From NCBI GenBank assembly GCA_963708575.1, contig CAVPTB010000007.1, forward strand, positions 434,001 through 498,000: a stretch of 64,000 bases of DNA, written 5' to 3'. Numbering within the stretch: position 1 is the first letter of the stretch; every line of letters starts with the position of its first letter. The notes below the pieces were generated by a model that worked only from the letters and a program-made list of their open reading frames with translations, searched no databases and was not told the DNA's origin. The DNA is from DASVWZ01 sp963708575 (GTDB lineage: Bacteria; Acidobacteriota; Terriglobia; Terriglobales; Acidobacteriaceae). This document shows, one piece after another, positions 9,557-17,956 of this stretch. The position numbers and the translations under genes are program-made.

Positions 9557-9574
9557 TGTTCCGAAAACGGAACA
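9557..9574. repeat. perfect palindrome, candidate operator
   Basis: TGTTCCG-AAAA-CGGAACA is a 7-bp perfect inverted repeat with a 4-nt centre, 15 nt after the Crp-type gene and about 115 nt before the next hybrid kinase. No T run follows, so a terminator is unlikely; a dimeric regulator site for the kinase gene is more plausible (inference). Confidence 0.5.
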
Positions 9575-9689
9575 AAGTTGCTCCGGCGCAACGACGCACG
9601 TAACTAATCATGCAACAATTCAACAAGGTGCACTGTTGCAGACGGAGTACCTCCCGATAATTCTTGCGACAATTTTAGAGAGCGCCTGA

Positions 9690-12209
9690 TTGCAAGGCTC
9701 AATGATATTTCCAAATTACTGGATTCTGGGCATTCCTTTGCTGGTTTCGAGCGCATGGGCTATCCACGAATTCTGGCAAAGGAAGAGGCAGCAGCGCGAT
9801 CTGGAGGAGTTGAGCAAACGCCTGCAATCTGCGGAAGGCGATCTTCGCCAAGCTGAAGATGGCGCGCGAGCCCTGCTTAACGCGAATGCGCGTCTGCAAG
9901 GGGAAAGTGCCGAAGGAAAACAAACCAAAATCGACGCGGCGCGTCTTTCCGCAATCCTGGAAGGTTCTCCCGATGCCATCTTCGGGAAGGACCTGAACGG
10001 GATAATCGAGTTTTGGAACTCCGGTGCCGAGAAAATGTACGGCTACTCTGCCAAGGAAATGTTGGGGAAGCCAGTTTCACTACTGATACCCCTGGACCGA
10101 TTGGCGGAACTGGATCAGATCTTTTCCAAGATACGACAAGGGATGCCTGTCGAGCGCCTTGAAACCGCCCGAGTCACAAAAGCGGGACAACGAATTGATG
10201 TAGTCGTTACGGTGTCCCCGGTCTTTGATCAGGCCGGAGCCGTAATCGGTGCCTCGACGATCGCGAGGGATATCACCGACCGCAAGCTGGTCAAGCAAGC
10301 CCTTAAGAATTCCGAAGAACAATACAGGTTGTTCTTCGAGGCAAACCCCATCCCGACCTTCGTGGTTGATCGCGACACTCTGGCTTTTCTCGCCGTGAAC
10401 GAATCGGCAGTGCTGCGCTACGGTTATTCCCGCGACGAGTTTCTGCGAATGTCCGTTCGCGACATCCAGCCGTTGGAAGAGGTGTCATCCCTCGTCACAT
10501 CGTTTCCTGATGATGAAGCGAGCAACTTGAAGCTTTGCCGCCACGAGAAGAAAAACGGTGAGCTAATCGACGTAGAACTCACGAGTCATCGTATCGATAT
10601 TGACTCGATGAAAGCGGACCTGATCCTCGCGAACGACATTACGGAAAGAAAACGCAGTGAGGAGAGCCTCCGACAGATGGAGGAAAGGTTTTATAAAGCT
10701 TTTCGTTCGAGTCCTCTCGCAATATCAATCAGTACACAGGAAGACGGCAAGTATCTGGATGTGAATGACGCGTTTTTGAAGATGCTCGGTTATGAAAGGC
10801 GCGATGTAATCGGTAAGACCGTGAGCCAGCTAAAAGTTTGGGCGAATGTCGAGAAAAGGGAAGTAGTTATCAGCACTTTGAGCCGAGCGGGAACGATCAG
10901 TGCCTTCGAAACCCATTTCAATACCCGGACTAATGAGCAAAAGTTGGTGCAAGTGTCGGCCGAAGTCATTCGGTTGGACAATCGTCCCTGCATTCTGGCA
11001 ATCATCCAGGATGTGACCGAGGCAAAGCAGCTCGAAGAGCAGCTACGTCACGCGCAGAAGATGGAAGCCGTTGGGCGGCTGGCTGGAGGCGTGGCGCACG
11101 ATTTTAGCAATCTCATGGGCATCATTATCGGCTACAGCGAACTGGCACAGGAGCGTCTGGACGCCAATCATCCAGTCAGGAAGCATGTTGATCAGATTCG
11201 GGCCGCAGGAGAGCTGGCGGCCTTGTTGACTCGACAACTCCTCGGGTTCAGTCGGCAACAGGTGCTTCAGCCTCGAATTGTCGATCTCAACGCGGTGGTA
11301 AAGAATCTCAGCAAGATGCTGCTCCGCATTCTGGGGGAGGACGTGACTCTGGTCTTTCGTTCCGGCGCGGATCTCGGAAGCGTCAAAGCAGACCTCGGAC
11401 AGATCGAGCAGGTTCTGATGAATCTGGTGGTGAATTCCCGCGATGCCATGCCTGAAGGCGGAAAGATCTTTGTCGAGACTGCAAATGTCGAACTTGATCT
11501 CGAATTTGCCAAGCATTACCAGGCGGAGCCCGGTTCCTACGTCATGCTGTCAGTCAGCGACACTGGCTGTGGGATGGATACGAAGACACTGAGTCGGATC
11601 TTCGAGCCTTTCTTTACTACTAAGAACCCCGGGCAAGGAACTGGGTTGGGACTTTCGATGGTATACGGCGTTGTCAATCAGAATGGCGGATTCATTGAAG
11701 TTCATAGCGAGCCATTGAAGGGGACGACCTTTAAAGTTTATCTGCCGAGGGCCGAAGAATCTTCGCAAGATATTGGCGAAACTCGTAGCCAAGCGGTGCC
11801 GGCGGGCGGGTCAGAGACCGTACTTCTCGTTGAAGACGATTCGCCGTTTCGAAAGCTGGCCACCGATTTGTTGGGCAGTTCCGGGTACAGGGTCATTGAG
11901 GCGGAGAATGGGCAAGTGGCGATCGAGATGCTGAAGCAATCGAAGGAAACTGTTCATTTGTTGCTCACCGACGTGATCATGCCTGGAATGAACGGCAGCG
12001 ACCTTGCGATGCATTGTCGATTCATCCGCCCTGACCTGAAGATTTTGTTCATGTCCGGATATACCGGGGAGTTAATCGCACACCATGGTGTGCTCGATAC
12101 GGACACGGCTTTCGTCGCGAAGCCTTTCAGCAAGAAATCGCTATTGGGCAAGGTGCGTTCGGTGCTAGACGCTTCGCGGGTCGCCGCCGGGGGCAGAAAC
12201 GGGCGGTAG
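9690..12209 (+). CDS. membrane-anchored hybrid histidine kinase, PAS(x3)-HK-REC
   Basis: Hybrid kinase of 839 aa. A single N-terminal membrane helix (about 8-25) is followed by a coiled coil (about 30-65), PAS domains at about 70-195, 205-320 and 330-440, HisKA with GGVAHDFSNLMG, HATPase with intact N box (NLVVNSRDAM), DTGCGMD and GTGLGL, and a C-terminal receiver (LLLTDVIMPGMNG). The start is either TTG at 9690 or ATG at 9702, four codons later; AAGG (9694-9697) precedes the ATG closely, and both give the same membrane anchor. It is followed by a sigma-54 activator on the same strand after 76 nt, which could receive its phosphate through the C-terminal receiver or directly. Confidence 0.92.
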   Translation: MQGSMIFPNYWILGIPLLVSSAWAIHEFWQRKRQQRDLEELSKRLQSAEGDLRQAEDGARALLNANARLQGESAEGKQTKIDAARLSAILEGSPDAIFGKDLNGIIEFWNSGAEKMYGYSAKEMLGKPVSLLIPLDRLAELDQIFSKIRQGMPVERLETARVTKAGQRIDVVVTVSPVFDQAGAVIGASTIARDITDRKLVKQALKNSEEQYRLFFEANPIPTFVVDRDTLAFLAVNESAVLRYGYSRDEFLRMSVRDIQPLEEVSSLVTSFPDDEASNLKLCRHEKKNGELIDVELTSHRIDIDSMKADLILANDITERKRSEESLRQMEERFYKAFRSSPLAISISTQEDGKYLDVNDAFLKMLGYERRDVIGKTVSQLKVWANVEKREVVISTLSRAGTISAFETHFNTRTNEQKLVQVSAEVIRLDNRPCILAIIQDVTEAKQLEEQLRHAQKMEAVGRLAGGVAHDFSNLMGIIIGYSELAQERLDANHPVRKHVDQIRAAGELAALLTRQLLGFSRQQVLQPRIVDLNAVVKNLSKMLLRILGEDVTLVFRSGADLGSVKADLGQIEQVLMNLVVNSRDAMPEGGKIFVETANVELDLEFAKHYQAEPGSYVMLSVSDTGCGMDTKTLSRIFEPFFTTKNPGQGTGLGLSMVYGVVNQNGGFIEVHSEPLKGTTFKVYLPRAEESSQDIGETRSQAVPAGGSETVLLVEDDSPFRKLATDLLGSSGYRVIEAENGQVAIEMLKQSKETVHLLLTDVIMPGMNGSDLAMHCRFIRPDLKILFMSGYTGELIAHHGVLDTDTAFVAKPFSKKSLLGKVRSVLDASRVAAGGRNGR

Positions 12210-12255
12210 CAAGACCATAGTCAGGCCGACGTTCGTGGTTCATTGGGGGAACAAC

Positions 12256-12274
12256 TTCAACCCAAAGGGTTGAA
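12256..12274. repeat. perfect inverted repeat before a sigma-54 activator gene
   Basis: TTCAACCC-AAA-GGGTTGAA is an 8-bp perfect inverted repeat with a 3-nt centre, ending 11 nt before the ATG at 12286. It could be an operator or form a hairpin next to the ribosome binding site (GGGGGTGAG, 12277-12285). There is no T run. Confidence 0.5.
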
Positions 12275-12285
12275 ACGGGGGTGAG

Positions 12286-13665
12286 ATGACGGAAAAGGGA
12301 GCGCTCAAGCTACTGGCGATTGACGACAATCCGCAAAATCTTGAGTTAGTCAGTGATGCTCTAAAGAGGGAAGGACTTGATATTCATACTTCGTCGGATT
12401 CTGAAGATGCTTTCGTGCTCTTCCAGAAGCTGCGTCCGCGAATCGTTCTGTTGGATCTCGTGATGCCGAAGATGGATGGCATGGAATTGCTGAAGCGGAT
12501 GGTCGCAGTGGATCCTGGAGTAGACGTGATTCTAATGACAGCGCATTACTCTACAGAATCCGCAGTTGAGGCAATCCAACGAGGAGCAAGCGACTACCTT
12601 ACTAAGCCGTTGAACATTCAGAAACTGAGAAGCCGAATCGAAGTCCTCATCGCCGAGGCCAAGAAGCGTCAAGAAACCATGAGACTGGATCACGAGCTCC
12701 TGGACATGTATCAGTTCGAGGGTATGGTGGGGCGAAGTCCACTCATGCTCGATGTGTTCGCCAGGATAAGACGCGTTGGACCACATTTTAGAACAGTTCT
12801 GGTGACTGGGGCGACCGGAACGGGAAAAGAACTGGTCGCCCGAGCCTTGCATAAGCTCAGTCCCGCATCATCTCGTGTATTTGCCGTTTGTAACTGTTCG
12901 GCACTAGTGGATAGCCTTCTTGAGAGCGAGCTCTTCGGGCATGTGAAGGGATCTTTTACCGGAGCGATCCAGGATAAGCCGGGTCTGTTCGAATACGCCA
13001 ACGGGGGAACAGTTTTCCTCGATGAGATCGGCGAACTGTCGCCAGCCGGCCAGGCAAAACTGTTGCGAGTATTGCAGCATCATCAGGTACAGAGAGTTGG
13101 TTCTCCCGTGCCCCGTGACGTTGACGTTCGCGTAGTTGCCGCCACCAATCGCAATCTACGAGCCATGGTGCGGGAAGGAACCTTTCGCGAAGATCTTTAC
13201 TATCGGTTGGCGGTGGTCGAGATCACTCTGCCCCGGCTTGCCGATCGGAGGGAAGATTTGCCTCTCCTGCAGCGTTTCTTTCTGGAAAAATTTGCAGGTG
13301 AATATCGCAAGGAAATCACCGGCATCTCGCGCCGTGCTCAGACGCGACTTGCAACCTATCCCTGGCCAGGCAACGTTCGGGAACTGGAGAATGTAATCGG
13401 TAACGCGTGCATGATGACAGACGAGATAGTGATTGATATCAACGATCTGCCTGAGACCTTGCGTGCGCCTTTAGGCGAAGACGCAATGATCGACGAGTCA
13501 TTGCTGCCCCTGGAAGAGTTGCAAAAACGTCACATCTTGCGGGTGCTTAGCCGGGTTGACGGGAACAAGGCAAGAGCCGCTGAGATCCTCGGAATTGGAC
13601 GAGCCACTGTCTATCAATTGTTGTCGAAGTGGAAATTGGATACGGGAGATGACCGTGTTCAGTAA
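12286..13665 (+). CDS. sigma-54-dependent response regulator, NtrC family
   Basis: Response regulator of 459 aa: receiver at about 5-120 (acidic pair D13/D14, phospho-acceptor D57 in LLDLVMPKMDG, conserved Lys in LTKPLN), AAA+ ATPase at about 145-380 (Walker A GATGTGKE; Walker B FLDEIGEL; sigma-54 loop GSFTGA in place of GAFTGA), and a Fis-type helix-turn-helix at the C terminus (NKARAAEILGIGRATVYQLL). It should open sigma-54 promoters after phosphorylation. The adjacent hybrid kinase (9690-12209) is the likely upstream kinase. It is convergent with a degenerate hybrid kinase, only 17 nt away. Confidence 0.92.
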   Translation: MTEKGALKLLAIDDNPQNLELVSDALKREGLDIHTSSDSEDAFVLFQKLRPRIVLLDLVMPKMDGMELLKRMVAVDPGVDVILMTAHYSTESAVEAIQRGASDYLTKPLNIQKLRSRIEVLIAEAKKRQETMRLDHELLDMYQFEGMVGRSPLMLDVFARIRRVGPHFRTVLVTGATGTGKELVARALHKLSPASSRVFAVCNCSALVDSLLESELFGHVKGSFTGAIQDKPGLFEYANGGTVFLDEIGELSPAGQAKLLRVLQHHQVQRVGSPVPRDVDVRVVAATNRNLRAMVREGTFREDLYYRLAVVEITLPRLADRREDLPLLQRFFLEKFAGEYRKEITGISRRAQTRLATYPWPGNVRELENVIGNACMMTDEIVIDINDLPETLRAPLGEDAMIDESLLPLEELQKRHILRVLSRVDGNKARAAEILGIGRATVYQLLSKWKLDTGDDRVQ

Positions 13666-13682
13666 AGCTGAGAAGTTTCTTT

Positions 13683-15266
13683 TTAGTGAGCGGTTTGAGC
13701 CATTGACCGGGGGAGTTCGCCGAGCACTTCGCGAACCTTTGTCGCCAGTCCGCGCATGCTGAACGGTTTGTGTACTAAGGAAATCTCCTTCTTTAGGGTC
13801 GGGGCCTGAGTCATGACGTCGTAGGGATATCCAGAGATGAAGATCACCTTGGTTTCAGGTCTTTCGGCGCAGAGTTGGAAAACGAATTCCTTGCCGCTCA
13901 TTTTAGGCATGACCAAGTCGGTGATAACCAGGTCAATCTTGGGGTTGGCGTGCGCGATTTCCAGAGCTTCTACACCGTTGCATGCGTGGAGAACGTGATA
14001 GCCCAGGCATGTCAGGTATTCACGAGTGGCCTCGCGGAGAGCCGGCTCGTCTTCGGCTAGAAGAATCGTCTCTGTGCCTTGCAGATTCTTCTTTGAAGCT
14101 TCTTCGACGACCGCTTGGGCAGAGATCTTTTTCTCGCTGGGCAATAGAATCTTGAATACGTTCCCTTGCTCCGGCGAACTGTCCACGCATAGATACCCGC
14201 CACTCTGTTGCACCAGGCCGTAGACAGCAGCCATTGCCAGCCCCGATCCACGAACTGCTTCGCCGGAAAATGGATCGAACAACCGCCGACGATCGCGCTC
14301 GCTCATCGGTGGTGCATCGTCGCTGACCGAAAGCGCAACGTAATCGCCCGCAGGAATCTCTAAGCCAAAAGACGACATCGACTCTGACAGGCTGAGCGCA
14401 GATGTCTCAAACAGCAACTTGCCCCCTTGAGCAAGCGCATCGCGAGCGCTGCCCGCCAAGGTCAGGATTACCCGCGACATATGAGTTCTGTCTACTTTGA
14501 CCTTATCGATCAGAAGAGTTTTGCGAATTTCAATCTGGATGCCCTCGCCAACCACGCTGCGCAGAGGTTTTGCCAGTTGATCAAGCAAATCGTTCAGGTT
14601 CACAATCGCCGGAGAGAGTACCTGTTGACGGCTAAAGGCGTAAAGCTGGGTGGCCAATTCTGCCGCTTGTTTCGTGGCTTGAAGAATGCTTTCCGAGCGG
14701 CGCAGTACGGGCACGCTGCCGGAAGACTCCAGAATGATAAGTTCGGCGTGACCTCCGATTACGCTAAGCGCGTTGGTAAAGTCGTGCGCGATGCCGCAGG
14801 CAAGCCTACCCAGCGCTTCATTCTTTTCGGATTGAGAGAGTCGCATTTCGAGAAAATATTCGTCGGTAACGTCACGCCAGATGGCGAAGTGTTTTCCGGG
14901 AACAAAGTTCGCGGTTGCGGAACTCTCCACGAGACGGCGCTTGCCGTCAGGGCGAACCAACCAGCGTCGGCCACGATACTTGCCGTGGGCCAGAAAGCCA
15001 TTCCATGCGGCCTTGAAGTCATAGCCGGGAACGATGGCGTCGCTGAGACAGGTACCGATAATTTGTTGTTTGGATACACCGAACAGTTCACAGGCGGCAG
15101 GATTCACGTCGAGGAAAATCGCATGGTCATCTTCGATGAGCATCGCATCCGGGGCATTTTTGAACATGCTCTCGAATAGGTGTTCTACAGATTCTGCAGG
15201 TTCCGCAGAATTGTTTTTAGAAAGATCCGGATTGTGGCCGTTTAGCATGCCTGGGGCATTCTTCAT
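13683..15266 (-). CDS. hybrid histidine kinase with degenerate ATP-binding domain
   Basis: Protein of 527 aa arranged PAS (about 25-135), HisKA-like (H161 in GIAHDFTNAL), HATPase-like (about 255-378) and receiver (about 398-520, D450 in LVITDLVMPKMSG). The dimerisation His and receiver Asp are kept. The ATP-binding domain has lost its hallmarks: the N-box Asn positions are T269 and S273 (TLAGSARDAL), and the G1 box DxGxG reads D316-D-A318-P-P320. The G2 box is partly kept (GSGLA at 340-344). By comparison, the two other hybrid kinases in this window have intact boxes. It is therefore probably unable to bind ATP normally and may act as a phosphotransfer or scaffold protein (inference). The 288-nt upstream gap (15267-15554) shows no clear element. 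Confidence 0.85.
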   Translation of the reverse strand: MKNAPGMLNGHNPDLSKNNSAEPAESVEHLFESMFKNAPDAMLIEDDHAIFLDVNPAACELFGVSKQQIIGTCLSDAIVPGYDFKAAWNGFLAHGKYRGRRWLVRPDGKRRLVESSATANFVPGKHFAIWRDVTDEYFLEMRLSQSEKNEALGRLACGIAHDFTNALSVIGGHAELIILESSGSVPVLRRSESILQATKQAAELATQLYAFSRQQVLSPAIVNLNDLLDQLAKPLRSVVGEGIQIEIRKTLLIDKVKVDRTHMSRVILTLAGSARDALAQGGKLLFETSALSLSESMSSFGLEIPAGDYVALSVSDDAPPMSERDRRRLFDPFSGEAVRGSGLAMAAVYGLVQQSGGYLCVDSSPEQGNVFKILLPSEKKISAQAVVEEASKKNLQGTETILLAEDEPALREATREYLTCLGYHVLHACNGVEALEIAHANPKIDLVITDLVMPKMSGKEFVFQLCAERPETKVIFISGYPYDVMTQAPTLKKEISLVHKPFSMRGLATKVREVLGELPRSMAQTAH

Positions 15267-15554
15267 TAGGGAATCGCTGCAGCCCTAAAGATGCCAGGGC
15301 GCCTTTGGCCAAAACGTGCGGCAAAATCCAGGGGAGGGCTCGGCCGGGGCATCTCAGCTTATAAGGAACAAGCACGAAGGTGGCCAAACCACAGATGCCA
15401 GATATTAAAGGGCTATCGGATTGCCTGGGCTAGGGTTAGTCAGCCGCCGGCGAAGCGGTAGACTCTCTGGAACGTCTGGAACTTAGACTCGTGTACGTGG
15501 CTCGGATTCGGGCATCGATCTCACACGGTTGCCGATCCAGATCACCCGCTACCG

Positions 15555-17855
15555 TCATCGAGGCGCCGGAAAATCCAATCGCATTCCGACACGAAACAAC
15601 AGCGGCGGACCTATGTTCACGATCGGCGTGCGGGCTACTTGATAACGCTCGTTGGTGATGTTTTCTGCGGCAGCGTAGATCTGAAGATGCCGAGTGACGG
15701 ACTTGCCCACTAGAAGATCCATAGCATAGAAGCTGTTTAGAGGAAGCTGGTTCTGATCGTCATCGAATTGATGCCCGATGAATCGGCCTTGCAAGCTCAG
15801 TAACAATCGAGAAGGGTTCCAGTAACGCGCCTCCCAAGTGAACTGGTTGCGTGGCACTTGGGGAATGTTCAATCCAATGAGCCCCCGATTTGCCGGGGAT
15901 TGAAGGACCGTGGCGCCCGTATAGGTATAGCCTGCCGACACTTGAACATCTCGACTTACATGAACTACGCCGTCAAGTTCAAGGCCACGTGAGCGGGTTC
16001 GTCCGAGATTCTCGCGTTCCCGGGTGATAAGTGAGGGTGTCGTATTCAGCGTCACGTTTGAAACGGGATCGACTATGTCACTCCAAAAGAAGTTGCCTCG
16101 CAGATCAAGTCTGCCTTTCCACGCATTTACGTTTGCACCGGCTTCTGCTCCGGTGAGGTGCTCGGCGGTGAGCGATGAGTTTGCCTCAGTGAAGACATTT
16201 CCCAGACGAAAGCTGCGATAGAGCTCATTCAGGGTTGGCGCGCGGAACGCCCGATAAATCGATCCAGTGAGGGATAGATGGGAATTCAACGCACGTAGAA
16301 CCGAGAGCCGCGGGCTAAAAGCATCGTTAGTCCGATCCGGAAAATATGTCGCCGAGGTTGGCCCTGAAGTCGAGATAGGAACGCGAATAGTGCTTCCATT
16401 GATGTTTCGCCAGTCGTCGAAACGACCGCCCAGAATGATTGTCCACCTATCAGTCCAGTGAAAGATATCTTCGCCGAACACCCCTGAGGCACGCTGGCGT
16501 CCTCCGGCGATGTTGTTGGCCTTGTGTGTGCCGGAAGAGAATAATTCCTCGTCGCTGGCGCCCATGACTTCCTGGATGTCGGCTCCGGCGATCAATGTAT
16601 TGTGTTCGCCAAGGATGTGAGTCCATTGGCCTGCCGTTCCCAGTTGCTGCGAGGGTACTGTTTGTAAGTCCGTCAGAGATTCGCTATCGCGATTGGCGGC
16701 GATTGAAGAAAAACTCTGGTGATATGTCTCAACATTGCCGAAAGCGCGAATAACCAGCGAATCGTTAGACCCCAACTGCTGGTTGACTCCCACCGCACCT
16801 TCGCCAATCCGCGTGTTATTGGCTTGGATTACTGTGCCGTTATCGCGATCTTCGGTATAGAAGTCGCCTCGTGCGAAAACGCGGCCGCTGGTTCCAATCT
16901 TGCGACCGACATCCATATCGAGAGCAGCGTGCTCTGAATTGACAGGACTATCGATTGTGCCACGAAGAGAGAGCGGGACGGGGATATAGCCGTCAGACCG
17001 GAATAGATCGCTTGATAACGCGAGATCCCAATTGCCGATACGGGTCCCGGTCCAAACCGAAATATTCGGCGTGCGCTCATTGCCGTAGTCTGCGTCGACG
17101 GAGATGCTCGGCACTTCAGGCTGGCGAGTGATGAATTGCACCACGCCACCCAGCGCATCGCTTCCATATAGATTGGAAGCGCCGCCCCGAAACACTTCAG
17201 TGCTGGCCAGTGCCACTCGGGGAATCCGGCCCCAAAAGACCCACCCTCCGAACGGGTCGAGCACAGGAATGTCGTCTTCGAGAACAAGAGCGCGACTGGG
17301 CCCGCTAGCGCCCAATCCACGGAGCGAAACCCCTTGAGACGTCGGATTGGCGCTACGACTGTCGCTACGCCGAAAAAGGGAAAAACCCGGCACTTGCCGC
17401 AATATCTGGTCGACCAGGAGTTCCGGACTGGCAACAACATCGGACCGCGAAAGCAGAACCGTGCTTCCGGGTGTTTCCGAAAGGCGGGTGGCTGATCGTG
17501 TCGCTGAGACCACCACCTGTTCTCGGGTTGAGGCCGGCTGCAGTATGACCTCCAACTGAGAAGACGCGTCTTGGTCCGCAATCCAGCTCTCATGGGCCTC
17601 CGCAAATCCCGGCGCAGAAATTCGGACGGTTCCGGAAGTCGCAGGTACATCTGGGAACACAAATTTGCCGTCATCCCCGCTTTTCCCTGTCGACTGAAAT
17701 GTGCCCGCCGTGAGCTTGACGACCGCCCCGGAAATAGCGGCGCCTGTCGAATCGCGGACGATGCCCTGTACGCGAAACCGGTCCTTTGCCAAGCTATCCA
17801 GCGATAGCCCCATTAGGCACAAGACAACCAACGATATTGCGAAGCAGCATCGCAT
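15555..17855 (-). CDS. TonB-dependent outer-membrane receptor with N-terminal carboxypeptidase-regulatory-like domain
   Basis: Receptor of 766 aa: a signal peptide (about 1-24), a carboxypeptidase-regulatory-like beta-sandwich (about 28-110, VQGIVRDSTGAAISGAVV), a plug domain (about 120-230; VSLRGLGASGPSRALVLEDD and RGGASNLYGSDALGGVVQF) and a beta-barrel that ends in an aromatic-rich last strand (RVGMRLDF). The size and plug resemble BtuB/siderophore-type receptors rather than the much larger Oar type seen elsewhere in this window. It would import a ligand across the outer membrane using TonB energy; the ligand cannot be read from the sequence. It is divergent from the Asp-box protein (start 17957) with about 100 nt for two promoters. 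Confidence 0.9.
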   Translation of the reverse strand: MRCCFAISLVVLCLMGLSLDSLAKDRFRVQGIVRDSTGAAISGAVVKLTAGTFQSTGKSGDDGKFVFPDVPATSGTVRISAPGFAEAHESWIADQDASSQLEVILQPASTREQVVVSATRSATRLSETPGSTVLLSRSDVVASPELLVDQILRQVPGFSLFRRSDSRSANPTSQGVSLRGLGASGPSRALVLEDDIPVLDPFGGWVFWGRIPRVALASTEVFRGGASNLYGSDALGGVVQFITRQPEVPSISVDADYGNERTPNISVWTGTRIGNWDLALSSDLFRSDGYIPVPLSLRGTIDSPVNSEHAALDMDVGRKIGTSGRVFARGDFYTEDRDNGTVIQANNTRIGEGAVGVNQQLGSNDSLVIRAFGNVETYHQSFSSIAANRDSESLTDLQTVPSQQLGTAGQWTHILGEHNTLIAGADIQEVMGASDEELFSSGTHKANNIAGGRQRASGVFGEDIFHWTDRWTIILGGRFDDWRNINGSTIRVPISTSGPTSATYFPDRTNDAFSPRLSVLRALNSHLSLTGSIYRAFRAPTLNELYRSFRLGNVFTEANSSLTAEHLTGAEAGANVNAWKGRLDLRGNFFWSDIVDPVSNVTLNTTPSLITRERENLGRTRSRGLELDGVVHVSRDVQVSAGYTYTGATVLQSPANRGLIGLNIPQVPRNQFTWEARYWNPSRLLLSLQGRFIGHQFDDDQNQLPLNSFYAMDLLVGKSVTRHLQIYAAAENITNERYQVARTPIVNIGPPLLFRVGMRLDFPAPR

Positions 17856-17956
17856 ATTTCAAACTGATGGAAAAGGATATAGCAAACATCTACTCGGTGC
17901 GAATAACCTGTCTTACCGTGTGGCGGAGACCATGTACTACACTGGAGGCAATTCTC

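Noticed and set aside
9557..9574. Terminator for the Crp-type gene
   Set aside because: A perfect stem but no following T run; treated as an operator candidate instead.
13666..13682. T-rich spacer as shared terminator between convergent signalling genes
   Set aside because: Only 17 nt with no clear GC stem; cannot be supported.
14427..15179. 250-codon plus-strand frame
   Set aside because: Lies entirely antisense to the degenerate hybrid kinase, whose domains are clear.
16829..17674. 281-codon minus-strand frame
   Set aside because: Other-frame shadow of the TonB receptor on the same strand.
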